64,000 nucleotides of DNA. It comes from Neospora caninum Liverpool (Eukaryota > Apicomplexa > Conoidasida > Eucoccidiorida > Sarcocystidae). The stretch spans positions 62,001 through 126,000 of the forward strand of contig NC_018385.1 of the NCBI RefSeq assembly GCF_000208865.1. Reading direction: 5' to 3'. Below the pieces are notes generated by a model. The model was not told the DNA's origin. It did not search any database and was given only the letters and a program-made list of their open reading frames with translations. Below, piece after piece: positions 34,501 to 45,535 of this stretch (the first letter of the stretch is position 1; each line of letters starts with the position of its first letter). The position numbers and the translations under genes are program-made.

Positions 34501-37500
34501 GATCGGAAAAGCGTGGAGCAGCTGCGCGTCTCAAATTCGGAGCACGCCCAAGAAGACCCCGGCCGCTTCGAATTCCTTGGCGTCCGCGCCTCTCTCTGCT
34601 TCGCTCAGTTCCTCTTCCGGGGAGGCATGGCTGGCGACGAGCGACGCTCGCGGCGCTTCAACTTTGCCTTCTCCCTCTTTTCCACAAACAGCGAGCGTTT
34701 CCCCGGCTGCTTCTTCAGTTTCTAGCTCCCGCGGCTCGGCGTATGCTCTCCCGCAAAAGACAAGTTCTGCGTCGACTTCTGCTTCTCCGCATGCCTCGGC
34801 TTCTCACTCTTTCTCGTCGCTGGCGTCGTTGCCACTGGTCCTGTCGCCGCCCTCGCTGTCTCCGTTCGTCTCGCTTCGAACCACGGACGCTCCTTCGCTG
34901 CCTCGGGGCGAGGCAGACGAGGCACGACCTGGCCGAGAAACGCCCTCGCCGCCCCTTCCCGTCTCGCCACGTTTCGAAGGCAATCCCACGGCGCGGAAAA
35001 CGGGCGAAAGCCTCTGTGGCGTGGCGTCCGCTTCACCTGCTCGCCCGCGCCCCGCAGCGTCTCTATCGCCCTCCTCTCCCTCGAGCCCTTCTCACTCTTT
35101 GGGCCTTGCCTCTTCTTGTCACTCGACGGGGCCTTGTAGCCCCCATAGGGGTGTTGAGAAGCCCGAGCCGTGGCGCGGACAGCGCATGGAACATCGCACT
35201 GCAGGCGCTGAGCAGCTAAGATGCCAAGACGGCCGAGACGAATCGCAGAGAGAGCGAGACTCGCATGCTTCCTCTGCGTCGCACCCGATGCGATTCAGCC
35301 TCTCTCCACCTGCGGCTCCGCCGCACTCCCCTGTTCCCTCTTCATCGCTTCCCCCTGCTGTATCAAGTCTTGCTTCCCACTTGACGCCTTTTCCTTCCGT
35401 CTCACCGATTTCTCTCTCTTCCCCTGCGATGGAAAACCTTCGAGTGCTAAAGCCTGAGCTCGGTCACCGCCACATGGAGTCTCAGGGGACGTCTCTCTTT
35501 GCTCTGTTGTGCGCTGAGAATCTCCCGACCTTGCTCGGGGCGACGCCGCCTGCGGCCTCTTGCCTCTCGACGGCGTCTGCCTCGGTTGCCGCTTCGGGAG
35601 TGCACTCACACGCGCGGCTGCTGTCTCCTGCACTGCACTCCCTCCTCCGCGACGCAACCGACTGGCAAAGACAGTCGGGCTCACCTTTTCCTTCTTCCCA
35701 CGCAGACGCCTCCAGGGTTTTGCTCGCCACACACAGCGGCCACGGACGAGGCCCAGAATCTCTGCCTTGCTTCGCTTCGCCTTGTCTCGGGCCGGTTGGT
35801 TCCCAAACAAGTTCGACTTCGCCCTTTCCTGCTGCCGCTCTCGGGCCTCTCGCATCCCTCGCGTCTCCCAGCCAGGCCGTGCCCGACGCTCTCCGCGTGC
35901 TCCTTTCTCGCCTGGTCCAGCCTGTTGCTTCAGGGCGGTCGGACAAGGCAAGCTCCACACCCACAGCCTCGACTGAGGCAAAGACTGGAGAAGAAGGCCT
36001 TTTGCGTGAGAGCCGCCGATTCGCCGAGACAGACGCGCACGTGGGATTGGGCGGTCTTTTCCCGGAAAGACGCGACGCGTGGACAAGAGACTCACATCGA
36101 CCTTTAGAGTGCACCCGTCCAGCTCCTACAGCCTCCTCTTCAGAAAACATCTCGCGAGAATGCCTACCAGGCGAGAAGATGATGGAGTCAGAAAGGAATA
36201 ATCAAAAGACGAAACCCGACGTTCTCGCTTCCCAAATACATGCCGTTGGAGCCGACAGCAAGTCCGCTGAACAACAAACCGAGGCGCAACGCGCTGGAGA
36301 CAACGCAGCCGCCTCGGAGTCCAGTGCAACTCCTCACAGCTCTTTCTCACCACTCGTCCCTCGTGGTATCTCGCTTTCTTCCTTCTCTGCCCTCTCTCCT
36401 CCAGTCGTGCCTCTACAGCCATCTGGAGAAGGCGGGACGGGGCGAAGCCGGCAAGACCCGCCGGAACGCGACCAATGGGGGGAAGGCGCGCGGAAGCGAA
36501 AGCGCGAATTGGAAAACGAAGATCGACGAAAACGCGACTTGGGCTCGCAGCCGAGTTGCGCTCCGCTGGAAAGCCAGGAGGGAGGCGTGTCGGCACTTCC
36601 CTGCGTTGAAACATCTGGGAAAAGTAAGGTCGTCTTCCAAGACGCCCACGGCCGTTCGATCGATCCTGGTGAGGGCGGCGAAGAGAAGGCGAACGCGTCC
36701 ACGCGGTCGCTTCCCGGTAGCGCTGTGAAGCCAGGAGGCGAGACGTGCCGCGGTGAACGGAGGGAGAGACGCAGCGACAGGCGCGCTGAGGAGGAAGGAC
36801 ACGACGAATGGGGAGAGGACTTCGAAAGAGCGAACAGAAGGTGGGAGGGGCGAGGAATCTGTGATCGCTTGCAGGCAACACGGGAAGACGTGAGAGAGTG
36901 CCGCGAACCAGAGAGGGGAGGGCGCGAAAAAACGGGCGAGGAAAGCGACGCAAAGAGGGAAGGAGGGACACAGAGAGAAGGAGAGGTCGGAGACAGGTAC
37001 GGGAACCAAGGCGAGAGAGAGAACGCAGGGGAACACGGACGTTTGAGGACGAGGAAGAAGGGAAACACTTCTCAGTACTTTGCAGGAGACAACGGCGAAG
37101 AAGGAAAATCCAAACTGGCCGGCTGCAGAGAGAAAGAAAAGCCGATGGGCAGCCAGGCAGGAAGAGATCGTCGGCCAGAAGAAATCAGAGGAGACGTCCC
37201 AGAGAAGATCCTCCAAAACTACCAGCCTCTGCTTCTCTTTCTTCTTCAGCAGGCTCAAAGGGAGGTTCTTTCGCAGCAAGAGAAGAATAGGGCCCAGTTT
37301 TTCCCCGACTTTCTCTCCCGCCAACAAAGCGAAGACGATCGAACAAGAAGGCCCGACGATCAGGGCTGCTGCTTGTCCATTCCTTCTCTCTCTCCTCCCC
37401 CTTCTTCTCCTCCTCTTTCTCTTATGTCCTCTCCTCCGTCCTCTTCTCTCCCTTCTCCTCTCCCTTCTCCTCCTTCTTCTTTTCCTTCTTCTCTTCCTTC

Positions 37501-40500
37501 TTCTCTCTCTGCTCTTGGGGTATCCTGGACTTCCTCGTCTCTCACCTCCAGCCTGGCTTCTTCCGTTTCTTCTCTCAATTCGACTCTGGTTTCACCCCTT
37601 TTCCCCGCCCTCTCCTCTTCTTCCTTGCTTCCCGTCCTTTCTTCTTCCCTCCTCTCGTCGTCTCTTTTTCCTTCGCTCGCAGCTGCGCCCGTCAGCGCGG
37701 CTCTTCAGGGTAGACGCGAAGAACTACAGGGGAGTGCGAAACCGCTTTCGCGTTTCCATCTCTCCGAGAGAAGTCCCTCGATCTCTGCTTCTTCGGTGGC
37801 GCAGCCCTCTTTCTTGCCGGCATTTCTTTCGCCTCTCACCTCTTCTGCCTCGCCTCCTGCGACGCTCCCTTCTCTTCTAACGCCTCCACTCGTTTCACAG
37901 TACCCGACTTCTTCGGCGATTTTGTCTTCGCCTTCCCTCAAGTTTACTCCTTTTTCGAGCTCGCCCTACCGTCCTGCCTCGCCGCCATTTCGCGCGTCTC
38001 GGCCTTTTGCCGCCGCACCAGCTGCCTCCGCTGCAGCGCCTGCGTCGAACCCTCTCGTGGTCCCCCCAGCCTCGCCTTCTCTTGCGTCTTCCTTCCCCGC
38101 TTCTCCTCCGTCCGCGTCGCTCCCCCCAGGCCTGCACCACCCGCGCACATGCGCCGTCCCCTCGTTCGCGTCACCCGCATTTTCTCTTCTTCCCTTTCCG
38201 TCGCCGCTGCCTGCGGAGAGCTATTCGCACTTGCTTGGCACTGGGTTGTCGCATTCCAGGACGCATGCGCGCGCGCCGACGCGGGGCCGAAGGAGAAAGG
38301 AAATCCAGAAACACCACGCGTTCGACATGCGACAGGACGACAGCAGTGGCTCTTTGGACCACGACCCCTCGCGCCTTTCTTCCTGCCTCTCTTCTTCTGT
38401 CCTCTCTCCAACCTACCCGGATCACAATCTCTCTTCCGGTTCGCTGCCGTTTCCTGTCAGAGCTTCTGTCTCGTCTCTAGGGGCTGCCCCTGCAGCCTGG
38501 TCGCCGACGCCCTATTCGTCAGCCTCTTCGGCATTCGGGCGAAGTTCTTCCTCTTCCTCACTCTCCACGCCAGGCTCTCATGCCTCGTCCTCTGCATCCC
38601 CATCCCGTCTTGCCTGTTTTTCGCCCTCGACTGCTTCCTGCTTCCGTCCTCTGTGTTCGCCAGCAGGCGCTCCTTCCTCTTTCATAGAACCAAATTCCTC
38701 CGCCTCTACTTCCTCGTCTCCAGGCTCTTCCACCGCGCCTTCTTCTTCCCCGTCTCCAGGCTCTTCCACCGCGCCTTCTTCTTCCCCAGCCTCCTCGGCC
38801 TCCTCGGCCTCCTCTCCGCCTGGTTCCAGTCTTCCTTGTCCCCTTTCCTCCCCTGCCTCGTTTTCGTCGTCTTCCGAGCTGCTTTCCTCGTTTTCTGTGC
38901 CATCTTTGTCGCGTTCTTCTTCGCTCTCTTCTCTCGCCTCGTCCTTCTCTTCGCGACAAAGCGGGCTCCAGGCAGGCCGCCGCCCGGCCTCTGTCGGCCC
39001 TGAAGTGGTTCCGCAAAGCGCGTTGAAGAAGAGAAAACGAAAAAGAGAAAAACCGCATCCAACGGCAGCTGAGACGCCTGCCTCGGATTCTGCTGTCCTC
39101 AGGCTTTCCACCTCGACAGAAACGGCTGAGGGCGACAAGCTGCAGAACGGCGGCGCCACGAGCGACGAGACGCCAAGAGAGCTTTCGCAGTTTCACGAAC
39201 CGCCCCTCAGCCGACACGTTCCTCTCACTTTCGTTCCCTCCAAACGCAAACCGCACGGCAGCTCGGCGGTCCCCGAGAAAAGGCAGAGAACCGCACTGGA
39301 TGCCTCGCCTCGCAGGTTTTCTGTTCTGGCCTCGCCCTCCGCCCCCACTTGGTCTTCCTCTGCTTCCTTCAGCTGCAACGCGGAGAATTCTGCGAACAAC
39401 AAAACCGCTCGCTGGCTGCGTCCCGTCGCCGGCGGGTCGGGTCCTCTCGTGGGGTTTCCCCCTGCGCCTCCTCTTTTTTCTGCCTCCGCTCGCTCATGTG
39501 TTTTCTCTCCCCAGAAATCCTCAACTTCTCTCCTCCCTTCCGCCTCGCTTTCCTGCGCGTCCTCCTGTCTTTCTCCCCAGCCTGCGCCGCCATCTTCGCA
39601 GTCCTGCGCTTCAAAGTTTGTTCCGTTGCCGCCCTCGGATCTTTCCGGTTCTTCTCTTCCCGCCCCCGCGTCCCCGTGCGCTTCCTCCAGTTGCCTGCGA
39701 CTGCACTCTCAGGCCTGCCACGTGCTCCCAGACGCATCCTCTTGTCCTGGCAGCGAGATATCAACGCGTCTCCCTGTCTCCGATGCGCCTCCTGTTTCTT
39801 CCTCACAGCCTTGCTCTCCTTTCCAGTGCGCTTCTTCCTCGGTCGCCTCGCCTTTGTCTTCTCGTGCACCCTGTGCTGTTCGGCTGCACACTGGCGCCTC
39901 CCCGAAGGATTCTGTGCCGAGACAGAACGACAGCAGTTCCAAAACGGCCTCTTGTGCCCGTATACTCTGCGAGCGGTCCGCGTCCTCGCCGGATTTCCGC
40001 CTTCCCTCTTCTGATTCGTCCACTTCTTCCGCCCGTGCAAAGGAAAGAACTCTCCTTTTGCCGCCGGCTTCTCTGTCTCCCGCCGGTTCGGTCCCCTGTC
40101 CGCCTGTCCTGGCGCGAGCCACGCGTGTCGGGCATCCACTTTCGTCTCCTCGCGAGGCTTCGCCCTCGTCGCGTGCGCCCCCATGCTCTTCAGTTTCTCC
40201 TTCACAGCTTGCGACCGCCAAAGACGAGAATGAGGAAATGGGAAAAAGCTCCCGAATTCGCCAACAGGAGGTTGTGCGACAGAGGGCGACAGAAGGGTGG
40301 AAGACGGAGCGAGAAGAAGGCCAGGAAGACGCGGAGGGAGGAAGAGAACAAAACAGGCAGCCCACAGAAACGCGACATCCAGAAGAGAGGCTGCCGGAAA
40401 TGTGTCAGTGGAAGGGGGACGGGAGAGACAGAGAGACAGGACGAGGCGTTTACGAGGAGAGCAAAGTGCGAAAAGTTGGGAGTCTGAAGGCTCCCGTGCC

Positions 40501-43014
40501 GGAGATGTGGAGCCACGCGGGTCGGGTGTACGTACACGAGCGCAGCGCCGAGCAGCCCGCAGAAAAAGAGGGAGAAGGCGCGGCGCCGCAAGACACCGAG
40601 ACGACGAAGCGAAATGCCTCTGAAGAGGGCGAGGCAGCGAAAGACGCGGAAGGAGAGGCGGGAGAAAGGCAGGACGAGAGAGCGGCAAGGAGCGCGATGC
40701 ACCCGCTCGGAGTCGAGAGAGAAGACAGGAGAGACGGCAGAGGCGCCGCGTGCGTGAAACTCAGGGACCCGAAGCCGGAGCAGGTGGAACCAGAAGAGGG
40801 ATGGGAAGACAGGCGTTCACAGAGAAGAAGAAGCGAAGAAGACTGCGCGCAGCAGCGCTGTCTCCATGAGGCGGCGAAACCCGGGAGCAGCGAAAGTGCG
40901 GGAAATAGCGTTTCGGCCGCGAGGAGACAGGACGAAGCGAGGGGATCGAGTCCACGGGGGCCGGGAGGAAAAACGGAAATCAAGAAAGGGAAACACATCA
41001 CGAAAGCAGAAATGCGACTGAAGGCGCCCGGAGACAGTGGCGAAGAAGACGACGCCCGTCAAGCCGTAGCCCCGGGCAGAAGAGGCGTCAGCAGGGACAA
41101 CGAAGGAAGAGAACGAAGAGACGAGAACGTCCCTGGCACACCGCGAGCGTCCAGGAGGCGCAGGCGGGGCGACGTAGATTTGAAGGAGGCCTCGAGAAGA
41201 CCCGCGGCCGGAAGAGGAAACGCGGAAGTGCACAGCCTCGAGACGGGGCGCAGTCATGGGTCACGAGAGCGTGCAGTAGACGCTTTTGAAGACGCGCGGA
41301 CTCCAAAGAAAGAAACGAAAAGCGAAACTCCACATCGCGTTTCTCCGTTGCAGTCCACGCCGTACCTGGCGCGCGAGGCTGCAGGCGATGTGGCGTTCGA
41401 GAGGGATGTGTGGAACGGGGTTGAAGAGCGCAGAGTGGAGCTGTACATGGAGGATTTCCGGAACCGGAAAAAAGAAGGAAGCGAGGACCTAAAAGCGAAT
41501 CGAAGCATCCATGGAAGTCTTCCGACTCCGGAAGGGAGACAAAAGAGAGACGAGTCGCCTATAACAAACAGCAAGAAGCGCATCCTCGCAAAGGCTTCAC
41601 CGGCTCACCGCCCGAACCACACCGAGGCGCGTTGTCCTGCAGGCGGGGTGGACGGCGAGGAAAAAGATCCCGACGCAGGGGAGGAAGAAAATTTGCACGA
41701 TGCAGCCTGCGCGAAAGAGGCGAGAGGAAACGCTGCGCGGGAGCGCCGTTTCGAGCGGAGAACGGAGGCGACCCTTGCGCTTCATCGCATGGGATCCGTG
41801 TCGCCAAGCAGTGAATCGAGCAGGAGTGGCGAGACGCGACCGAGAGGAGACACAACCGAAAGACCTGAGGGGGAGGATCGCGAGGAGCCTCGGCCTTCGC
41901 TGCGTGACGGGCGAAGCGAGGAACTGGAGGCGGAGGCCGCGTGGCAAGAACAGAAGGACAAAGAGACAGTCTCCCGGGACAGCGACGGGCCAAGGCCACG
42001 CGCGACAGGCATCGCTGTCGATCAAGAACAGAATGCAATCCCCCCCTGCAGCAGAAAAAGAAGAGCTGGGAGAGAGGAGCGAAGACGTGTCGGAGAAGAC
42101 GCAAATTCCTCTCGACCTTCCTCCAAGCGCAGAGACTCTAGAGAGCCGAGGGGCAAAGAGAAGAGCGAAGAGACCCGCGAAGCGTGCGAAGAGCGCAGAG
42201 GAGGTAAGTCCGACCGCGCAGTTCACAGGCGTTTCGGCGAACGGGGATCGTGACTGGAAAATGAAGAGTGACGCGGACCGAGGGCGGAGAGATGACGCGC
42301 TGAGAGGGGGAAACGCGACTCTGGCGACATATTCAGTCGAGAAGACCCGTCACGAAGTCGACCGCAAAGGGAGAAGAGCTGGAGACTTCCATTCGCGAGA
42401 GACCGAGAAGGCGGAATCCTATGGCGTGGACGCGTCACGTTGTCGCTTCACCTCAAAAGGAAACAGGAATTCGCAAACTGGAATCGAAGAGCGACGTGCG
42501 ACGAAGTCGTTCGACCACATCTCCGGTCTTCTCGAAACGTTCATGGGCTGCACATGGAGCTCCCAGAAAAGCGAAACACCGTTTTCCCGGTTTTCGCCGA
42601 CCTCTTCCCCGTCGTCTTTCTCCGGCGTTTCTCCTTCCTCTCTCTCGCAATCCACTCTGCTTGTCTCTTCCTTTCCGGTATCGCCGCCTCGACTTCTCCC
42701 TGTCTGCATGCTATTACCGTCGCTCTGCGCGCTTCCTCACGTTGCGAGGTCGTCAACCCTCAACAGCTTTTGCATTTGGACACCTTTCTCGGCCTGTCCG
42801 TTCAGCGTCTTCGTCTCTTCTCTCTGCTTTTCGACCCGCCGCGGGCGCAGGGGGGAAAAGTGCCGACGGGACAACGGCTGAACGGAAGAATGCCAAAGAG
42901 CGCGAGGCGTGTGACGGTCGGGCGTTACCCGCGAGGAAGGTTGTTCTCGCGTTTGGAGACCCCAGGAGTCCGCGGTTTCTTTGGCCCTTGCGGGAAACAC
43001 CCAGAGATGCCTGA
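31514..43014 (+). CDS. Giant low-complexity Ser/Pro/Arg/Glu-rich protein, possibly nuclear
   Basis: Exon 1 (31514-42203) is a 10.7-kb open frame ending in GAG|GTAAGTCC. A second exon (42851-43014) after a GCGCAG acceptor fits the phase and ends at TGA, giving about 3,617 residues. I prefer ATG 31514 (AGAATGGG, A at -3 and G at +4) over the in-frame ATG at 31460 (T at -3). The first two thirds are Ser/Pro/Ala-rich; the last third is Arg/Glu/Lys-rich. Basic clusters ARKRKREL (about residue 1660) and KKRKRKREK (about 2505) resemble nuclear localisation signals. One Leu/Gln-rich helix, YQPLLLFLLQQAQREVL, lies near residue 1900. I see no AP2, PHD, kinase or other named domain. Unusually long disordered nuclear proteins are common in coccidians. 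The 3' exon is less certain than the main ORF. Confidence 0.78.
37378..37700 (+). repeat. Pyrimidine-rich Ser/Pro-coding tract in the giant ORF
   Basis: More than 300 bases of almost pure C/T on the plus strand encode Ser/Pro/Leu-rich sequence (repeated SPPS and SLPS motifs). It looks like intron pyrimidine tract, yet the frame stays open throughout and joins coding sequence on both sides, so I treat it as coding. Confidence 0.6.
38718..38790 (+). repeat. 36-bp direct repeat coding Ser/Pro/Ala segment
   Basis: Two near-perfect tandem copies of a 36-bp unit encode SPGSSTAPSSSP in the giant ORF, about residue 2400. They sit within a wider run of polyserine and Ser/Ala repeats (38550-38950). 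Confidence 0.75.
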
Positions 43015-43158
43015 GAAAGGCATGTGCCGCGCATCTGTGGGGGTCCGACGAACGGAAAACGTGGAAAGGCGGGGACAAAAGACACAACTGATCATGTCGC
43101 TCCTTATTGTCGCTCCACTGTCTCTGCTTGTCGCCACAGATGGAATTCCGATAGGCGG

Positions 43159-43680
43159 CTACTCGTAGAGAGAGAACGGCCTCCTACGCCTCGAGAAGCG
43201 CCGAGAGAGAAGAAGCACAACAACTGCAAGAAGGGGAAAAAACTGATTTCGTCGCCCACCCTTTTCCCACGTTGCCTGACGCTCCAGACTCATCCTGGTC
43301 GCAGGAGAGCCTGGACACCTTGAGAAGACTCCAGCGTGGTTCGAGGAGGCGCGGGCGGCCTCGCGTGTGCGCGCCGACGTTCTCTGCTTTTTCTCGAACT
43401 CGACAAAGTAGCCGGGTGACAAAATGAGGACGAGCGCCGACATGAGCGGCAGGGCTTCGCTTCCGTCGAACCCCCTGTTTTGTTTTTTGCCTTCCTTCGC
43501 TTTTCCTCTTCCAGGCAGTGCTGTCTCCTCTGCACTCTGTCTTGGCCCGATAACACAGGAGGCAGGCACATAGCTCTGGTTATTTGGAGGGATGGCGGGC
43601 TGTATGAGGTTTCCTGAAGAAAACCGTGCGTTTACCTTTTTCGCGCCGTCCGCTCCAGAGAGTATCGACCTTCTTGTCAT
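43159..43680 (-). CDS. Possible small ORF with two hydrophobic stretches (weak)
   Basis: An ATG-started open frame of 173 residues on the minus strand lies just beyond the end of the giant gene. It contains a hydrophobic stretch, LPLMSALVLILSPGYFVEF, and a second near the C-terminus, FFPLLAVVVLLLS, separated by basic sequence. The second overlaps a polypyrimidine tract that could equally be the acceptor of an intron. A basic stretch upstream (GEPTYLKKLQTKNKNARKG, about 43760-43700) ends in a GTGAGG donor and might be another exon in a different frame, which I could not join in phase. No family recognised. This could be a small membrane protein or untranslated sequence of the giant gene. Confidence 0.22.
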   Translation of the reverse strand: MTRRSILSGADGAKKVNARFSSGNLIQPAIPPNNQSYVPASCVIGPRQSAEETALPGRGKAKEGKKQNRGFDGSEALPLMSALVLILSPGYFVEFEKKQRTSARTREAARASSNHAGVFSRCPGSPATRMSLERQATWEKGGRRNQFFPLLAVVVLLLSRRFSRRRRPFSLYE

Positions 43681-44298
43681 TCCTCACCTCTCCCCCTTTT
43701 CGCGCATTCTTGTTTTTCGTCTGGAGCTTCTTCAAGTATGTCGGCTCGCCGCGGCGGTGTCTGATCTGCGCGGGGTTTAGCGGAAAACAAAGACTCGCCG
43801 GCTTCTTTTCTTTCGCATCGTCTGTCGTGTTCGTCGATCTAATCAGGTGTTCCCGTCCACCTCTGGTGCGCCTGATAGCCGCTGTCTCTCTTGTTTTGGC
43901 TGTGCTTTGGTTCAAGAAACCAGAGACTTCTCTTTCAAGTGAATGCGTCTGCCAAAGCGACCTCGATGACTGTTTTTCTTTCACTTTCCTGTCCCCCCGC
44001 CTCGACACGCATCTGAAAGAGAAACTGAAAGAAATCTCCGAGAGATCCTGACGGCTTTAAATGTCCAGGGCGTTCTTCTGTCCTATTCGCGTCAAATCGA
44101 CAGGCCGTTATACTGGCATGAGAGGGGAAAGAGACAGGCCTCAACTGCAAAAGAATCAACTTTTATTTCCCACTTTTCCAAGATTGTGGCGGAAGTGCTT
44201 CAGGCAGAAAATATAAAATCCACGTGGTCTACACGCTGAATCTCTCAGCATAGATGCATATAAAAAATACATATATATACAACCACCTTTCTACCAAC

Positions 44299-44337
<39 letters not shown>

Positions 44338-45535
44338 TCTACCTGCATACATCCTGTGCTATATATCTATTTTGTTCTATCCACCTATTTATACACATAC
44401 ATATCCGTCCCTCCCTCTATATGTTTTAAACGGCGTCCCCCATAGAACCTAGAGAGCGAGAGTCAGATCGCCTTAAACCGCGCGAAAAAAAAGATGAGTG
44501 CACACGCCCCGCCGCGTCGTACTCTGAGAGCTCTTGAAGCTTATGGACGTGGAAAGGCCCAGCGACTTCGGCTGGTTGCCACAGCTTTGCTGTTGAGTGG
44601 CAGCGCAGTTCCGCGTTTTCGCTCGCTTCTGTTGCACTTCGACACAGAAAACACCCCGATGCGAACTGGAACAAAACTAGCCTTCCTCTGGAGAGAGGGT
44701 GATACCCGTGTGCTTGAACGGCGAGGCTGAAGACCACAAGTGCACGGAGAACCCTGTGGCGATGGGCACGAGGTATCCTACGTTAGCTCTCCGAGCACAA
44801 CCCGTAGCGAGAGGCAGCCGCTGGGGTGGATTGCGCTATCTGAAAAAAAGCGAGGTCTGTGGACTTATCCCAAATCGCGCACCATTCACTGAGTCCCTTC
44901 CGAGTCGTAGAGTGTTGCGTGAGCACAGAGCCCCCGAGAGAGAAAGACGCGGAAAGCAAGGCGAGGCGGTTTGAGCACGAGGGGATCTCTCTGTCTCCTT
45001 TCAGGTGTTTCCAAACGCGGTCGCGGGCGCGCTTCCACACAAAAGAAGCTGCGGCAAAAAACGAGGGAGAAACGAGCATCGCCCCCCGGAAAAGAGCGCG
45101 GAGCGCCAAAAACCCACAGAGGCAAAAACTGGAGACGGAAAACTGGGCACCACACAAACGATTGCTCGCGGGAAAGATCACAGTCTCTGCTCTGGCGTTT
45201 ACATGTAGTCGTTGTTTCGCAAAAATGATAGAGGAACAGGACGCAAAAACGAAGGAACAGCGCGAGAATGTGAAGGGGGGAGCACACTGTGCGAACTGGG
45301 CGCGGGTTGCTACCTTCTTCTCGCTTCTCTCGCGTCTTGACAAGAATGTCTCTCGGTGAGAGCAAGGGGGAAATCCGGTTCTCCGTTGCAAAGTCTCTGT
45401 GCCTTTTCGTTCCGCTCTGCCTTCTCACCGGCGTTTCTGCTCGGCTTTTTCTCGCGCTGGTTCTCTCTCGAAAGAGTGTGTCGGTGCCGCTTTACACGTT
45501 CGATGTCTCGGCGGTCCTTTCCTCTGTCGCCTTTC
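43681..45535. other. Gap between weak small ORF and two-membrane-segment gene
   Basis: The right-hand part is probably the 3' untranslated region of the minus-strand gene at 45536-46816. A (TA)n microsatellite lies at about 44300-44334. A minus-strand ORF of about 200 codons (44783-45391) has uniform pyrimidine-rich composition and no motifs. It could include a further 3' exon of the neighbouring gene, because that gene's stop codon overlaps a plausible GTGAGA donor, but I cannot support one. Confidence 0.45.
44300..44334. repeat. (TA)n microsatellite
   Basis: A TA tract of about 35 bases lies in the gap between the weak small ORF and the two-membrane-segment gene. It is surrounded by further ATAC/TATC-rich sequence. 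Confidence 0.85.

Noticed and set aside
36126..37327. Long minus-strand ORFs (281 and 304 codons) with hydrophobic stretches, opposite the giant ORF
   Set aside because: They are shadows of Arg/Glu- and Ser-rich codons in the plus-strand exon. They have no splice signals or family motifs, and their hydrophobicity comes from reverse-complemented purine-rich sequence.
38149..39003. Plus-strand ORF of 284 codons that looks like a multi-spanning membrane protein
   Set aside because: It lies in another frame of the Ser/Pro-coding tract of the giant ORF. The Phe/Leu richness is an artefact of TCT/TTC repeats.
44783..45391. 202-codon minus-strand ORF as a downstream exon of the two-membrane-segment gene
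   Set aside because: A donor overlapping the upstream stop is possible, but no acceptor gives a phase-matched join with recognisable sequence. It is left as probable 3' untranslated or intronic sequence.
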